Origin: Deltaproteobacteria bacterium | GTDB taxonomy: Bacteria; Desulfobacterota; Desulfobulbia; Desulfobulbales; SURF-16 | NCBI GenBank assembly: GCA_024277655.1 | Contig: JAJRUT010000078.1 | Span: 1 to 42,172, forward strand | DNA length: 42,172 nt | Direction of reading: 5' to 3' | Shown here: positions 41,840 to 42,172 of the stretch, piece by piece | Layout of the letters: the number at the start of each line of letters is the position of its first letter | Numbering within the stretch: position 1 is the first letter of the stretch | The notes under the pieces: generated by a model | Databases searched by the model: none | Told to the model about the DNA's origin: nothing | What the model saw: the letters and a program-made list of their open reading frames with translations, nothing else | Translations under genes and position numbers: made by a program

Positions 41840-42172
41840 ATGAAATTCACCCCACTAAAATTTCAGTCCACATTGGCCGCCGCCGGAATTGCGCTGATGG
41901 CTTATGTCTTTTTAAAGGCCAATATCTTCCAAAGTACTGGGGGGATTGGTCTGGCAGACATAGCCACGCTTCCGGCAGGTTCTATGGTTCAGGACATGGC
42001 CTGGGGACTGACTGGCCTAATGGCGTTATTTATCCTGATCCACTTCTGCCTCACCGTCATTTTTCTTAACGAGCTTTTGGTCTGGTTGGCGACGACCGAT
42101 GATTTTAAAGAACTGTTGAAGAATCCACTGACCAATTCGGCCTTGTTTTCACCACTTATCTCACTACCCATG
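41840..42172 (+). CDS. Integral membrane protein, 5' part (TsoY/TDT-like?)
   Basis: 111 residues open to the window end. Starts MKFTPLKFQSTLAAAGIALM with a first membrane helix, a periplasmic loop, and a second helix in the WGLTGLMALFILIHFCLTVIF region, followed by an amphipathic KELLKNPLTNSALFSPLISL stretch. This layout recalls TDT-like or TsoY-family membrane (seleno)proteins, from memory only. Divergent from nifE. Confidence 0.6.
   Translation, partial: MKFTPLKFQSTLAAAGIALMAYVFLKANIFQSTGGIGLADIATLPAGSMVQDMAWGLTGLMALFILIHFCLTVIFLNELLVWLATTDDFKELLKNPLTNSALFSPLISLPM

Overview
The window reads as chromosomal DNA of a marine or sediment-type anaerobic deltaproteobacterium, most like a Desulfobulbales sulfate- or sulfur-metabolising bacterium. 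This is inferred from gene content: an early-cobalt-insertion cobalamin pathway headed by an exported CbiK chelatase, Na+/H+ antiporters (NhaD and paired DUF1538 proteins), nitrogenase cofactor genes, a sensor kinase with a c-type haem motif, and apparent selenoproteins. No rRNA, tRNA, CRISPR or prophage was seen.

Layout. 1-1035: 3' part of a dicarboxylate/amino-acid:cation symporter. 1016-3641 (minus): a metal/arsenic operon arsR - ArsP-like permease - broken small gene - CopZ-like protein - arsC. Two of its genes contain an in-frame TGA exactly where a cysteine is expected, each followed by a hairpin of the same geometry, so both look like undescribed or under-annotated selenoproteins. 3660-3828: a palindromic MITE-like repeat. 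3853-5455: a SmtB/CadC-type repressor with a clear operator, and a metal-efflux permease. 5576-6214: two small exported proteins, one rhodanese-like. 6227-7279: a GGDEF protein. 7306-11387: an ion-homeostasis module of CBS protein, PII-like protein and two DUF1538 membrane proteins (minus strand), divergent from NhaD (plus strand).

11403-26601 (minus): a 15-kb cobalamin locus. A cobalamin riboswitch with a downstream intrinsic terminator precedes cbiK, a PepSY membrane protein and a Gate-domain membrane protein. Then come btuC, btuD, btuF, cbiA, cbiC, cbiD, cbiET, cbiL, cbiF, cbiG and cbiH. Two insertions interrupt the locus: a VapBC toxin-antitoxin pair plus gene debris between the Gate-domain gene and btuC, and a four-helix-bundle (23S rRNA IVP-type) gene with inverted repeats between btuC and btuD.

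26831-30784: a haem-containing hybrid histidine kinase followed by a REC-GGDEF response regulator. 30787-32070: a type II NADH dehydrogenase. 32407-33975: a COG2509-type flavoprotein. 34163-36862: a 899-residue lipoprotein of unknown function. 37005-41498 (minus): nifE-nifN-nifB behind a consensus sigma-54 promoter, with a large palindromic element between nifN and nifB. 41840-42172: the start of a membrane protein that runs off the window.

The most novel content is the metal-resistance operon with two selenocysteine candidates (1447-1677 and 2108-3199). Next are the DUF1538/PII/CBS/NhaD module, the insertion-riddled cobalamin locus, and the palindromic elements.
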